The notes: generated by a model from the letters alone, not told the origin. A stretch of 64,000 nt of DNA from Pseudomonadota bacterium (GCA_021790335.1 JAJYEE010000002.1:68164-132163); one strand, 5' to 3'; positions 43,374-53,357 are shown, numbered from the stretch's first letter. Translations and numbers: made by a program.

Positions 43374-46073
43374 GTGACCAAGATCCAATCCGGCTGGCAT
43401 GCAATGGCGGCGACCGAGGTGGCACGGCATTTCTCGGTCGATCCCGCAAGCGGACTCGACGAAACCGAGGCTGCGATCCGCCTGCGGGCTCATGGTCCCA
43501 ACCGGCCGACAGTCCGCCCGGCGCGAGGCGTATTCGCCCGGTTCTTTTCACAGCTGATCCAGCCCCTCGTGCTCGTGCTGATCGCCGCCGGAACGGTGAC
43601 GGCCTTGCTGCGCGCATGGGTCGATGCTGGCGTGATTTTCGGGGTGGTGCTGGTCAACGCCATTGTCGGCTTCATTCAGGAGGGAAAAGCGGAGACCGCT
43701 TTGGCCGCCCTCGCGCGGTCCGTCGCGGCCGAATCGACGGTGCTTCGCGCCGGTGCCCGGCGCGCGCTTGATGCGGCGGATTTGGTGCCCGGCGATGTGG
43801 TCATACTGGCTGCCGGGAACAAAGTGCCTGCCGACCTGCGCCTGCTCGGCGGCCGCGCGCTGCGCATTGCGGAAGCGGCGTTGAGCGGCGAATCGGTTCC
43901 CGTCGAAAAGCACGTTGCACCACTGCCTGCCGATACGCCGCTCGCCGACCGCAGCAACATGCTTTACAGCGGCACGCTGGTGGTGGCGGGGCACGGATCG
44001 GGAGTGGTGGTCGCCATCGGGGATGCCACCGAGGTGGGGCGCATTTCCAGACTGATCGCCCAGGTGCCGGGCCTGACGACGCCGCTGACGCGCAAGATGG
44101 ATGCGTTTGCGCGCCGCCTGCTGTGGGTGATTCTGGGGCTCGCCGCAGTTACCTTCGCGGTCGGCATTCTGCGCGGTGAATCCATCCTCAAGATGTTCAT
44201 GGCTGCGGTGGCGCTGGCTGTCGGTGCGATTCCGGAGGGGCTGCCGGCAGCCATGGTTATAACGCTGGCCATCGGCGTTTCGCGCATGGCCGCGCGTCGG
44301 GCCATCATCCGCAGACTTCCCGCGGTCGAGACGCTGGGCAGCACGACGGTGATCTGTTCCGACAAGACCGGAACGCTGACTGAAAACGCAATGACGGTCC
44401 GCGAAGTCTGGGCCGGGGGCGAGACCTTCGCCGTCAGCGGAAACGCCTATGACCCAGTCGGCGACATCAGGGCAAGCGGTGTATCCATCAGACCGGCGAG
44501 CAGTCTTCGGGAAACGTTGCTGGCCGGTATTCTCTGCAACGATGCCCGCCTCGTGCGCGAAGAGGGGCAATGGAAGGTCATCGGCGATCCGACCGAGGGG
44601 GCGCTGCTGGTCCTGGCTCGCAAGGGCGGATTGGACGAAAGTACGCTGACTTCGGTCTTTCCGCGGCTTGACGAGCTGTCGTTTGACTCGAACCGGCAAT
44701 ACATGGCGACGCTGCACGAGATCGAAGGGGCACGCATCGTCTATGTAAAAGGCGCTGTTGAGAAGCTGCTGCCCGCCTGCACGACCCTGCTGGATCGCCA
44801 GGGGCACGAGGTAAAGCTGGATGCGGCCGCAGTCCATGCTGCGGCGACCCGCATGGCGGAAAGCGGTTTGCGGGTGCTGGCCGTGGTCCGCTCCACTTTG
44901 AAACCGGACCGGCAGCTGGAGCACGCGAGCATTGACAGGGACCTGGTGTTCCTCGGGCTTGTCGGTATGATCGATCCGCCGCGGCCAGGCGCGATCGCGG
45001 CGGTCCGTGCCTGTCACACGGCGGGCATCCGGGTGAAAATGATCACCGGCGATCATCCCGGAACAGCCATCGCCATAGCCCGTCAGCTGGGTATTGTCGG
45101 GAACGATGCCGGAGTCCTGACCGGCCGCGAACTGGCGGGAATCGCTGATCCGGACCTCGCCAGGGTTGTCGCGCAGACCGATGTGTTTGCCCGCGTCGAA
45201 CCCGAACAGAAACTGCGGCTCGTGCGGGCCCTGCAGGCCAACGGAGAAGTGGTGGCGATGACCGGCGACGGCGTCAACGATGCCCCGGCGCTCAAGCAGG
45301 CCGATATCGGCGTGGCGATGGGTCGCGTCGGGACCGATGTGGCCAAGGAGGCGGCAGCCATGATCCTGACGGACGACAACTTCGCCACCATCGAAGCGGC
45401 AATCGAAGAAGGGCGCGGCATCTATGACAACCTGGTCAAGTTCATCGTCTGGACGGTTCCGACCAACGCTGGCGAAGGACTTGTAATTCTCGCGGCCATT
45501 TTCGCGGGCACGACCCTGCCGATCGCACCGCTGCAAATCCTGTGGATCAACATGACCACGGCCGTCCTGCTCGGATTGATGCTGGCCTTCGAGCCGGGCG
45601 AACGCGGCATCATGCAGCGTCGACCGCGACCTCCGGGTGCATCGATCCTCGACCGCGTTCTTCTGACGCGTACTGTGCTCGTGATCCTGTTCCTGCTGGG
45701 AGGTGCCTTCGGCCTGTTCGAACTGGCACTGTATCGTGGACAGCCGGTGAACGAAGCGCGGACAATCGCCGCCGATCTCTTTGTCATGGTCGAAACTTTC
45801 TACCTGTTCAACTGCCGCTCGCTGACCCGCCCCTTCTGGTCCTCCGGCGTCAACCTGTGGGTATGGATCGGCAGCGCAGTAATGCTGATCTTGCAAGCGG
45901 CCTTCACTTATGTGCCTATGTTCAACCGCACATTTCAGACCGCACCGATCGGCTTCCGGGATTGGGTTTGGATCGTCGCGACCGCAGCGACATGCGCGGT
46001 GGCGGTCGAGGTCGAGAAATGGCTGCATTCCTCAGGACTGTTGCGCAGGCGGGGGCATCGAGCAGCCCGGTAG
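43374..46073 (+). CDS. P2-type cation-transporting ATPase (PacL/MgtA-like)
   Basis: 899 aa from GTG 43374, where the usual N-terminus begins (WHAMAATEVARHFSVDPASGL) and AGGA/GGA lies just upstream. Actuator LSGESVPVEK (~170), PEGLPA in helix M4, phosphorylation site [11 protein letters not shown] (~328), KGA in the nucleotide domain, GDGVNDAPALKQADIGVAMG (~630) and the M6 segment NMTTAVLLGLMLAFEP are complete. Family members move Ca2+, Mg2+, Mn2+ or Na+. M5 and M6 lack a clear full Ca2+ site set, so the ion is left open. Confidence 0.93.
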   Translation: MTKIQSGWHAMAATEVARHFSVDPASGLDETEAAIRLRAHGPNRPTVRPARGVFARFFSQLIQPLVLVLIAAGTVTALLRAWVDAGVIFGVVLVNAIVGFIQEGKAETALAALARSVAAESTVLRAGARRALDAADLVPGDVVILAAGNKVPADLRLLGGRALRIAEAALSGESVPVEKHVAPLPADTPLADRSNMLYSGTLVVAGHGSGVVVAIGDATEVGRISRLIAQVPGLTTPLTRKMDAFARRLLWVILGLAAVTFAVGILRGESILKMFMAAVALAVGAIPEGLPAAMVITLAIGVSRMAARRAIIRRLPAVETLGSTTVICSDKTGTLTENAMTVREVWAGGETFAVSGNAYDPVGDIRASGVSIRPASSLRETLLAGILCNDARLVREEGQWKVIGDPTEGALLVLARKGGLDESTLTSVFPRLDELSFDSNRQYMATLHEIEGARIVYVKGAVEKLLPACTTLLDRQGHEVKLDAAAVHAAATRMAESGLRVLAVVRSTLKPDRQLEHASIDRDLVFLGLVGMIDPPRPGAIAAVRACHTAGIRVKMITGDHPGTAIAIARQLGIVGNDAGVLTGRELAGIADPDLARVVAQTDVFARVEPEQKLRLVRALQANGEVVAMTGDGVNDAPALKQADIGVAMGRVGTDVAKEAAAMILTDDNFATIEAAIEEGRGIYDNLVKFIVWTVPTNAGEGLVILAAIFAGTTLPIAPLQILWINMTTAVLLGLMLAFEPGERGIMQRRPRPPGASILDRVLLTRTVLVILFLLGGAFGLFELALYRGQPVNEARTIAADLFVMVETFYLFNCRSLTRPFWSSGVNLWVWIGSAVMLILQAAFTYVPMFNRTFQTAPIGFRDWVWIVATAATCAVAVEVEKWLHSSGLLRRRGHRAAR

Positions 46074-46398
46074 AGGGACGGGACGGTTGCCGCTTGGCAC
46101 ACGCTGCAATCGTTTTTTCCAGGGCATCGGCTGTATGGCCGGCCGCAGGAACCGGTTGGTCGGGGCCGTCATGCTGCCGGCTATGCGCATTCCCAAAGAG
46201 CTGGGAATTCGGCGTATCCGGGCCGCCCGCAACCGGCCAGTCATGATCTGCGGCCCGCGCATGGCGCGCGATCCGCTGAAGTTTTTTTTGTTTGAACGCG
46301 AGTATACTGGTGCAGGCGTAGTTGATCCTCGTCAAAGTACAGGGCAGAAGGTACATGCAAGAGTCACATCTTCCATCCCATAAACGGAGGGCGCAACA
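46074..46398. other. Intergenic region upstream of the DsrC-like gene
   Basis: No gene seen. A TATACT hexamer near 46311 could be a -10 element, but no matching -35 was found. Confidence 0.35.
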
Positions 46399-46767
46399 AT
46401 GCCAAGCCTCATTGATGCGATTCGGCAAGGAGAAGAGGTTATCCTGACGGAACCGGGTTTTCCGCACGCCCCGCCGGACTGGACGAAGCAAACCGCAGTC
46501 GATCTCGCTGGACAGGAAAGACTCACGCTTGGGACCGACCACTGGGCAACCATCCGGGCGCTGCAGGAATATTATGCGAAGCATCAGGATGGGCCGCTCA
46601 ATACCCATGAATTGCACGATGCACTCGACGAGAAGTTCCACCCGAAGGGCGGTATCAGGTACCTCTATGGGCTCTTCCCGGGAGGTCCCGTGGCCCAGGG
46701 CTGCCGGCTGGCCGGACTCAAGGCTCCCGCCGGGACGGTAGACCGGGGTTTCGGGAGCGTCGTCTAG
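46399..46767 (+). CDS. DsrC/TusE-family sulfur-relay protein retaining only the upstream cysteine
   Basis: 122 aa, ATG 46399 with GGAGG upstream. The family fold is clear: TDHWATIRALQEYYAKHQDGP and GGIRYLYGLFPGGPVAQGCRLAGL. DsrC proteins carry two C-terminal cysteines, CysB and the penultimate CysA. Here CysB is present (Cys102) but the CysA position is threonine (APAGTV), and eight further residues DRGFGSVV follow. It is neither canonical DsrC (both cysteines) nor TusE (CysA only). It may bind persulfide sulfur through one cysteine, or be regulatory. No dsr, hdr or tus genes lie nearby. Confidence 0.9.
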   Translation: MPSLIDAIRQGEEVILTEPGFPHAPPDWTKQTAVDLAGQERLTLGTDHWATIRALQEYYAKHQDGPLNTHELHDALDEKFHPKGGIRYLYGLFPGGPVAQGCRLAGLKAPAGTVDRGFGSVV

Positions 46768-47038
46768 GCTTGCGCGAAGCGGTCGCGGCCCAAGGACACC
46801 GGCCGGCCGCTGCAGGTCCGGCATCATCGCGGTACCGCAGTTCGGGTGCCGAGGGATCGTTGTGCGGCGTGCGCGGAGCCGGCCTGCAGTTGCCCGGGTG
46901 ACGCGCGTTGCCCGGCTTCGCGTGCAATTGCGGCAGCTGGCCGGCCGCCACGCGCTGATGAGCGCACTGGATGGCGAGGACGGCGCGCAACCTGCAGTGA
47001 CCCGCCGTACTGGCCGGGTTTATGCTTCGAGGTTATTG

Positions 47039-48994
47039 ATGAAACAGACCAAATTCGATGTCGGCAGCAAAAAACCGGATATCGAAGTCAACAAGCCGGA
47101 AAAGCCATCGAAGATGAAGTTCTGGCGGCGGCCTGACGTAGCGCTGGTAATGTATGTCCTGTTCTTCATCGCCATGATCTACGTATGGCAGTACTCGAGC
47201 GGTGTGGCGCAAACGGAAATTCCCTATAGCCAGTTCCTGCAGTACCTCGACAGGAATCAGGTCAAAAACGCGGTCGTCAGCGACAACCTGATCAGCGGCA
47301 AGCTCACGATCAATGACTCGAAGACCGGCAAACCCCGCAGCTTCGTCACGGTGCCTCTGCAGAACAACGCCCTCGCGCAGTTGCTGCAACAGCACGGCGT
47401 GCAGTACACCGTCGAACACCAGAGCCACTGGCTCGACATTCTGCTGGCCTGGGTTTTGCCGTTCGGACTGATTTTTCTGGTGTGGACCTGGCTGTCGCGC
47501 AGGATGCAGGGTGCCGCCGGCGGCTTCCTGAACATCGGGAACAACCGCGTGCGCATCCATGCCGACGATCTGCCCAAGGTCACCTTTGAGGATGTCGCCG
47601 GAGCGGACGAGGCCAAGGAAGAGCTCAAGGAGAGCATCCAGTTTCTCAAGGATCCGGGACGCATCCAGCGCCTCGGAGGGCACATGCCCAAGGGCGTGCT
47701 GCTGCTCGGTGCGCCTGGCACCGGCAAAACGCTGCTCGCGCGCGCGGTGGCGGGGGAGGCGGGAGTCCCGTTTTTCAGCATCAGCGGCTCGGAATTCATC
47801 GAGATGTTTGTCGGGGTCGGCGCGGCCCGGGTGCGGGATCTGTTCCAGCAGGCCCGCGCCAAGGCGCCATGCATCATTTTCATCGACGAACTGGACGCCG
47901 TCGGTCGTGCGCGCGGCGGACCGGTCGTGATGGGCGGCCACGACGAACGGGAACAGACGCTGAACCAGCTGCTTACCGAAATGGACGGCTTTGACCCTTC
48001 CACCGGTGTGGTGGTCATGGCCGCGACCAACCGTCCCGAGGTGCTGGACAAGGCATTGCTGCGCGCGGGACGCTTCGATCGGCAGATCGTGGTGGACAAG
48101 CCGGACCTGACCGCGCGCATTGAAATACTCAAGCTGCATGCACGCAAACTTACCCTGGCGGGCGATGTGGATCTGAGCGTGGTAGCACAGCGCACCCCCG
48201 GATTCGTCGGCGCCGATCTGGCCAACATCGCCAACGAGGCGGCGATCCTTGCGGTGCGTCACGATCACCTGGCTGTGACCATGGCCGACTTCGAGGCGGC
48301 CATAGACCGGGTGATGGCCGGCCCAGAGAAGAGGCATAGAGTGCTGAATGCCGACGAGAAACGGCGAATCGCCTTTCACGAATCGGGGCATGCCCTGGTG
48401 GCGATGACGGTGCCCACCGGCGAACCCGTGCACAAGGTATCGATCATTCCGCGCGGTGTTGCGGCGCTCGGCTATACCATGCAATTGCCTGTGAGAGAGA
48501 AATTTCTGTCGACGGGAAACGAACTCAGAGACCAGCTCGCCATCCTTCTCGGCGGCCGGGGGTCCGAGGAGATCATCTTCGGCGATATTTCGAGCGGAGC
48601 CTCCAATGATCTGGAGCGCGCCAGCGAGATCGCCCGTGACATGGTTACACAGCTGGGCATGAGCGAGAAACTCGGGCCGCTCACCTATGGGCGACGCCAG
48701 CAATCGCCCTATCTGGGCGGCGAATACGTGGAGGAACGGAATTACAGCGACGAGATCGCGCGCCAGATCGACACTGCAGTGAGGGAGTTGGTGGAGGACG
48801 CGCACCGGCGCGCCCGCGAGATCCTCACCGCACAACGTCCGGCGCTGGAAGCGCTGGCCGCCGTGCTGCAGGAAAAGGAAGTCGTCAGCGGCGAGGAGGC
48901 GAAGCGGGTCATCGAACAGGCAAAATCCAGCTCGCGGGCGCTGGAGGATCCAGGCAAAAGCGAGACCAGCAGACAGGCCACGCCCGGGAAATGA
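47039..48994 (+). CDS. ftsH: ATP-dependent zinc metalloprotease FtsH (paralogue)
   Basis: 651 aa from ATG 47039, with GAGG upstream. Two membrane helices ([17 protein letters not shown] and [16 protein letters not shown]) flank a periplasmic segment. AAA+ domain: Walker A GAPGTGKT (~224), pore [13 protein letters not shown], Walker [12 protein letters not shown] and second region of homology [19 protein letters not shown]. Zinc site HESGH (~446). It degrades membrane and regulatory proteins. The usual rlmE/folP neighbours are absent, so this is probably an additional copy. It is followed by no partner gene. Confidence 0.95.
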   Translation: MKQTKFDVGSKKPDIEVNKPEKPSKMKFWRRPDVALVMYVLFFIAMIYVWQYSSGVAQTEIPYSQFLQYLDRNQVKNAVVSDNLISGKLTINDSKTGKPRSFVTVPLQNNALAQLLQQHGVQYTVEHQSHWLDILLAWVLPFGLIFLVWTWLSRRMQGAAGGFLNIGNNRVRIHADDLPKVTFEDVAGADEAKEELKESIQFLKDPGRIQRLGGHMPKGVLLLGAPGTGKTLLARAVAGEAGVPFFSISGSEFIEMFVGVGAARVRDLFQQARAKAPCIIFIDELDAVGRARGGPVVMGGHDEREQTLNQLLTEMDGFDPSTGVVVMAATNRPEVLDKALLRAGRFDRQIVVDKPDLTARIEILKLHARKLTLAGDVDLSVVAQRTPGFVGADLANIANEAAILAVRHDHLAVTMADFEAAIDRVMAGPEKRHRVLNADEKRRIAFHESGHALVAMTVPTGEPVHKVSIIPRGVAALGYTMQLPVREKFLSTGNELRDQLAILLGGRGSEEIIFGDISSGASNDLERASEIARDMVTQLGMSEKLGPLTYGRRQQSPYLGGEYVEERNYSDEIARQIDTAVRELVEDAHRRAREILTAQRPALEALAAVLQEKEVVSGEEAKRVIEQAKSSSRALEDPGKSETSRQATPGK

Positions 48995-49190
48995 CCCCCG
49001 ACCGCAAGGCGCCGGCTGAACGGAGCGCAGCCAGCAAGAAGGCTGCGGGTAATGCCATGAATCCCCAGACCGCCGGATTCCAGGCATCCCGGCGGGCACA
49101 GGCGTCATGGACATAGAACCAGGCGCTGGACGCATCGATGCTCGTAGACGTGCCGCGTCTCATTGCGGTCTATTACTACCCGGGCGCCTG

Positions 49191-49805
49191 CTATCGGATG
49201 TTTTCTTCCGGGCGGGCGAATATCGCTCCGTAATGATAGGGAGGGAACTCGACCACGGCCTCGAGCGTGAAGCCTGCCGGTTCCATCGCTTCGCAGGTTT
49301 GCGCGGGGGACAGACGAAGCCGGGTATCGGGCCCGCGTGGTTTGCCGCGGACAACGGTTAGTTCCCGTGCAATGGCATGCCAGTTGACGATGGCAATGCG
49401 CCCCCCGGGCCGAAGAATGTCCCAAACCTGCTCGGCCAGTGCGGTCTTGTCCGGCACACCGTGTAGCGCATTGGCGAAAAGGACGAAATCCACCGGGTCG
49501 GATATCAGACGGTCGAGATCCATCGCATCACCACGACACCAGATGCAGTTCATCATCGCCCCGCACTCGACACTGGCCCGCTCCAGCATCTCGGAATCGA
49601 TGTCAATGGCAATGACGTGCCCCGGGCCGACCTGTCGGGCAAGGGGAGCGGTGAAGTAGCCGTACCCGCAACCGAGGTCGACTACCTCCATGCCACATCT
49701 GACGCCCAGGGTTTTGACGATGCCCTCGGGGTCTGGCCACAGTACCTGCCACCAGTCCCGCTCGGGCATTTCGCTGTCTGAAAACATCCGGTTTTGCAAC
49801 GTCAT
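49191..49805 (-). CDS. Class I SAM-dependent methyltransferase, paired with an ArsR regulator
   Basis: 204 aa from ATG 49805, preceded by GGGAGG. Motif I VVDLGCGYGYFTAPLARQVG, post-I AIDIDSEMLERA and LFANALHGVPDKTALAEQVWDILRPGGRIAIVNWH are standard. It starts 29 bases after the ArsR gene on the same strand, so the regulator likely controls it. Similar ArsR-methyltransferase pairs occur for metalloid or thiol methylation, but the arsenite-methyltransferase cysteines are not evident. Substrate unknown. Confidence 0.87.
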   Translation of the reverse strand: MTLQNRMFSDSEMPERDWWQVLWPDPEGIVKTLGVRCGMEVVDLGCGYGYFTAPLARQVGPGHVIAIDIDSEMLERASVECGAMMNCIWCRGDAMDLDRLISDPVDFVLFANALHGVPDKTALAEQVWDILRPGGRIAIVNWHAIARELTVVRGKPRGPDTRLRLSPAQTCEAMEPAGFTLEAVVEFPPYHYGAIFARPEENIR

Positions 49806-49834
49806 TTCGAAAACCTCCCTCAAGCGTTCAGTTT

Positions 49835-50401
49835 TTATTTTTTCAAGCAGTGTGGCATGGCATTGGACGAGCGTGGCGCACTGATTTCCGCGTTGCCTCT
49901 TCGGTGACTGGTGTCACGCAGCGCACGCACCGACCGGACCGGAAAACCTGCATCGCAGACAGAATATCCAACGGCCGTTGTCCGCACCCGAAAAGCCGGC
50001 CGTCCGAGCGGCTCATGCGCCCGTATCCTCATTTTACGTCGCGGGCTTACGCGGCCGCTCTGATCTGCACCGCGCGAAGGCGGGGCCTGGTGTGCGCCCA
50101 GCGAGCTTTTCAGCGCGGGCAAGACGCGTCGCGGTTCCGGATCGGCGAGGCGGTAATAGATGGTCGCCCCGTGACGCTCGGCGCGGACGAATCCCGCTTC
50201 GCGTGACACACGCAGGTGGAACGAAACAGGGGTTTGTGCCAAACCCGTAGCGTTGCTGATTTCTGTCACCACAGGACAGTCGTGTCTGCGTGCGCGCAAG
50301 ATGCGCGCACGCATGGGCTCGCCCAGCCCCTTGAGGGCCGGAATAGTCCTGTCCTGATCATGCCGGAGAACTTTCACTGCTATATGGGATCCATGAGTCA
50401 T
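49835..50401 (-). CDS. ArsR-family transcriptional regulator with long unexplained tail
   Basis: 188 aa from ATG 50401. Residues ~15-105 form an ArsR winged helix-turn-helix: IPALKGLGEPMRARILR, VVTEISNATGLAQTPVSFHLRVSREAGFVRAERHGATIYYRLAD. The last ~80 residues are Arg-rich, non-conserved and may be read-through after a lost stop. No metal-binding CxC is seen. TATAAT overlaps the ATG and there is no Shine-Dalgarno, so either translation starts further in (for example the GTG a few codons on) or the transcript is leaderless. It probably represses itself and the adjacent methyltransferase. Confidence 0.75.
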   Translation of the reverse strand: MTHGSHIAVKVLRHDQDRTIPALKGLGEPMRARILRARRHDCPVVTEISNATGLAQTPVSFHLRVSREAGFVRAERHGATIYYRLADPEPRRVLPALKSSLGAHQAPPSRGADQSGRVSPRRKMRIRAHEPLGRPAFRVRTTAVGYSVCDAGFPVRSVRALRDTSHRRGNAEISAPRSSNAMPHCLKK

Positions 50402-50686
50402 ATAAAAATGTAGACTTACAGCCGGACCTCCGCCAGTTTCCGCCTCCGGCCGGGCGTCCGGATCGGGCGAGCCTCGGCCAGTTGTCGCTTCGCTGCCCGG
50501 GATCCGTGGGCGCAGGCGAGGTTGCCGCGGATCGCGTCCGTCCGGGGAATTCTTCCAGGTTTGATCGGTGTCAAAGAGATGAGTCTTCGTTTGCGCTAAG
50601 AATCCGTCATGGCCCGATAGGGTCCGGGCGCGGCAGCGGGCGATCGCATCGCCGCGGGTTTCCCTGCCAACACCAAGGAGGTGTAT

Positions 50687-51712
50687 ATGAGCATTCAAGA
50701 CGATCTGCAGGCGACCGTCGGCGCGCTGGTGCAGAAGGGCAAGGGGATACTCGCGGCCGACGAGAGCCAGCCGACCATCGCGAAGCGATTCAAGGCCATC
50801 GGCGTGGAATCGAGCGAAGAAAACCGGCGCGCCTACCGGGCACTGCTGCTGACGACTCCGGGGGCAGGCGAGTTTCTGAGCGGGGTCATCCTGTTCGAGG
50901 AAACGCTGCTTCAGAAGGCCGACGATGGAACGCTGCTGTCCGTGGTTGCGCAGCGCCAGGGTATCGTTCCGGGGGTCAAGGTGGATAAGGGCACCGTACC
51001 TTTGTCTGGCGCCCCCGACGATCTGGTAACACAAGGCCTGGACGGACTGTCCGAAAGACTGAAGATCTACAAGTCCCAGGGAGCCCGATTCGCGAAATGG
51101 CGGGAGGTCTACCCGATTACGGACCGCAATCTGACGCCGCTTGGAATCGAGGTGAACGCCGAAACGCTCGCGCGCTACGCGGCGGTGTGTCAGGAGCAGG
51201 GGATCGTTCCTATCGTGGAGCCGGAGGTGCTGCTTGATGGCGATCACAGTCTGCAGCGCTGCGCCGAAGCAACCGAGTCGGTACTGCATGCGGTGTTTCA
51301 CGCCCTGCACCGCCACCGTGTGATGCTGGAATACATGCTGCTCAAGCCGAGCATGGTGTTGCCTGGCAAGGAGCATGCCCGGAAATCCGCTCCGGACGAG
51401 GTGGCACGCGAGACCGTGAAGGTGCTCAGACGTACCGTGCCGGCGGCGGTGCCGAGCATCAATTTTCTCTCCGGAGGACAGACTGCGGAACAGGCGACAG
51501 CCAATCTCAATGCGATGAACACGCTGTTTCCGCAGGCCCCCTGGGAACTGTCTTTTTCCTACGCGCGCGCCTTGCAGCAGCCGGTTCTCGATGTCTGGCG
51601 CGGCCGGCAGGAAAATGTCGCTGCCGCGCAGCGGGTATTTCATTTTCGTGCGGCGCTTGCCGGCGCCGCGCGCCGTGGCCAATACCGGCCGGAGATGGAG
51701 CGCGCGGCCTGA
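50687..51712 (+). CDS. Class I fructose-bisphosphate aldolase
   Basis: 341 aa from ATG 50687, with a full AAGGAGGTG ribosome site 5 bases upstream. Class I Schiff-base aldolase features: KGILAADESQPTIAKRF, GVKVDKGTVPL, FAKWREVYPI, PIVEPEVLLDGDHS and the Schiff-base lysine in MLLKPSMVLPG, followed by FLSGGQTAEQAT. It interconverts fructose 1,6-bisphosphate with two triose phosphates. The vertebrate-type class I enzyme is less common in bacteria than class II, but is frequent in autotrophic and sulfur-oxidising proteobacteria. Confidence 0.95.
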   Translation: MSIQDDLQATVGALVQKGKGILAADESQPTIAKRFKAIGVESSEENRRAYRALLLTTPGAGEFLSGVILFEETLLQKADDGTLLSVVAQRQGIVPGVKVDKGTVPLSGAPDDLVTQGLDGLSERLKIYKSQGARFAKWREVYPITDRNLTPLGIEVNAETLARYAAVCQEQGIVPIVEPEVLLDGDHSLQRCAEATESVLHAVFHALHRHRVMLEYMLLKPSMVLPGKEHARKSAPDEVARETVKVLRRTVPAAVPSINFLSGGQTAEQATANLNAMNTLFPQAPWELSFSYARALQQPVLDVWRGRQENVAAAQRVFHFRAALAGAARRGQYRPEMERAA

Positions 51713-51840
51713 AATGGACGGCTCAGTCCGGTCGCAGGCTTTTCCGGGAGCACGCAGCGCAGGCCGCAAAGACGCCGCGGGCCGCGATGCTGTCGGTCTT
51801 TGCCATGCCCGGGTGGAGATACAGAACCAGGACAGCGCAT

Positions 51841-52260
51841 GACCGATAAGAGTGTCAGAGTGACCTTTCTCGATCCGGGATTGCGTATTCTCGAACCGGT
51901 GGACGAAGAAATCGTGCGAATGTTCGAGACGCGAATGGTACAGCAAGGCGTTTCCCTGGTGCTCGATGCGCACGTGAGCAGAATCTGCCATGCGGGCGGT
52001 GGTGCCTACGTGCAATACCACGATCGGAGGGCGCAGCGAACCGGGCCTATGGAGAATACGTCGTGCAGGTGGCCGGGTACCAAGCACGTACCGAAGGACT
52101 GGGACCGGATCACACCGAATTCCGCAACGACCGCCACGGCATACCTTTGATTCACGTTCTGGAAACCGATGAGCCGGGCTATTATGCCGCAGGCGATGTC
52201 ATAGGCCGATCCATTTTCGCTCGCTGGGCGGCTGGGCAATCTCTACGGTCATTAACATAG
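51841..52260 (+). pseudogene. Remnant of a pyridine nucleotide-disulfide oxidoreductase (Lpd/mercuric reductase-like)
   Basis: Two frames are needed. The first reads VTFLDPGLRILEPVDEEIVRMFETRMVQQGVSLVLDAHVSRICHAGG, the end of the NADH-binding domain. The second, from ~52060, reads GYQARTEGLGPDHTEFRNDRHGIPL and DEPGYYAAGDVIG, the FAD-binding segment. The N-terminal half with the redox disulfide and the dimerisation domain are missing, and the two pieces are out of frame. It is not functional. It follows the aldolase gene and may mark a deletion. Confidence 0.82.
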
Positions 52261-52584
52261 GCTCAACGTTCTGGACTGATTTTCGATGTTTCCGCTGCTG
52301 CCATTGAGGTCGTTGTCGAAATACCTGTTCCCTAAGCGCTGCAGGGCTTTAGCACGGTGGAACTGTCACCATCAACAGGCTCTGCGTAGTTCTGCGCCGC
52401 CATGCTCGGCCATGGAACCCTCCAGCTGTGGAATCGCAACCGGCCCAATTCCTGTCTGTCTTCAGAAACTCTGGGGTCAGCACCAAAATCATATTTTCCT
52501 GAAACCCTGTGCCATGATGCATACGTCCCAAACAGCGCAGTTTCTGGAACGAGCAGTTGTCGAATTCGGGCAATGGATATCGGA
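52261..52584. other. Region between oxidoreductase remnant and pilE without a recognised gene
   Basis: Short ORFs on both strands have no recognised domain. It may contain further eroded coding sequence. Confidence 0.35.
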
Positions 52585-53031
52585 TCAATTTGTCCAGCAC
52601 GCCGATGTGGTACTTTGGCCAACGGAATTTATCGCCGTCTTTTGACCCGTGTTATCCAGCGTGAAACTTGCGCATTCTGTGTCGCCTACTTGAGGGCCTG
52701 TCGGATTCGGGACAGCGGTCAGGCTGTAGGTACTCGGCGTAACCGTCGGATTGATCGTGTAATAGCCCCGGGGGGATGTTGTGGCCAGGGCAGGGCACGC
52801 GGCGTTGTTGTATTGAAAGTACTGCGTGTAGCAACGCTCCAGAAGCTGGGAATCCGTACTGAGCGCTGCGAAGGCATCGGAGCGGCGAGAGGCATACACG
52901 TCTTTTTCATAGGACGGATAGATCATCAATGCAAGGATACCGATGATCGCGACCACGACAAGGAGTTCAATCAGGGTGAACCCTGAAAGACGAGAATTTC
53001 TCGACGGTGTGTTGTTCATGGTTGTCGTCAC
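52585..53031 (-). CDS. pilE: Type IV minor pilin PilE
   Basis: 148 aa from GTG 53031, overlapping the PilY2-like stop by GTGA; ATG 53019 is an alternative. The class III signal is SG|FTLIELLVVVAIIGILALMIYPSY, with prepilin cleavage before Phe and Glu5 present. Two cysteines near the C-terminus (TECASF and SACWTN) would form the D-loop disulfide. It is incorporated at low level into the pilus tip complex and is the last gene of the minor-pilin operon. Confidence 0.92.
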   Translation of the reverse strand: MTTTMNNTPSRNSRLSGFTLIELLVVVAIIGILALMIYPSYEKDVYASRRSDAFAALSTDSQLLERCYTQYFQYNNAACPALATTSPRGYYTINPTVTPSTYSLTAVPNPTGPQVGDTECASFTLDNTGQKTAINSVGQSTTSACWTN

Positions 53032-53357
53032 TGCTTGGTGGATTTAGCCGGAGTCACGACCAGCACACGCACGGTCGTTGATGGTTTAGCGAGAGGCCCA
53101 TCGCCAACAAACTCGACCGTCATGCCTGGTGCTAGGCCCCTGAAACCACCCACTCCGCTGTACACGGCTTTCGGGGATACGGGATAGGTCTTCCCGTTTA
53201 TCGTGATCGTGTGGCGGGAATGATTGATCGTCTGGATAGCACCTTTGCCGGCATTACCGGCAGGCACGGCATAAGTCGCCGCCGCCGGGATAGTGCATGC
53301 CAGCTGCAGAAACAGGCCAGCGGCAGCCAGTCCGATGATCTTGTACGTTTTGGTCAT
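53028..53357 (-). CDS. pilY2: PilY2-like small periplasmic protein
   Basis: 109 aa from ATG 53357, with GGGAG upstream. It has a signal peptide (KIIGLAAAGLFLQLACTIPAAA). The mature part is a small beta domain: GAIQTINHSRHTITINGKTYPVSPKAV and LAPGMTVEFVGDG. Its place between pilY1 and pilE and its size match pilY2 of Pseudomonas, whose role in pilus biogenesis is poorly defined. The assignment rests mainly on position; sequence resemblance is weaker. Confidence 0.72.
   Translation of the reverse strand: MTKTYKIIGLAAAGLFLQLACTIPAAATYAVPAGNAGKGAIQTINHSRHTITINGKTYPVSPKAVYSGVGGFRGLAPGMTVEFVGDGPLAKPSTTVRVLVVTPAKSTKQ

Noticed and set aside
43548-46028. 826-aa minus-strand ORF antisense to the P2-type ATPase
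   Set aside because: The composition is Arg/His/Gln-rich without motifs, while the opposite strand carries a full set of ATPase motifs.
47033-49135. 700-aa minus-strand ORF antisense to ftsH
   Set aside because: It is a shadow of a conserved gene, with no recognisable fold and no ribosome site.
50402-52087. Upstream part of the 750-aa ORF that contains the ArsR domain
   Set aside because: This part is antisense to the aldolase gene. Only the region downstream of ATG 50401 shows a real domain.
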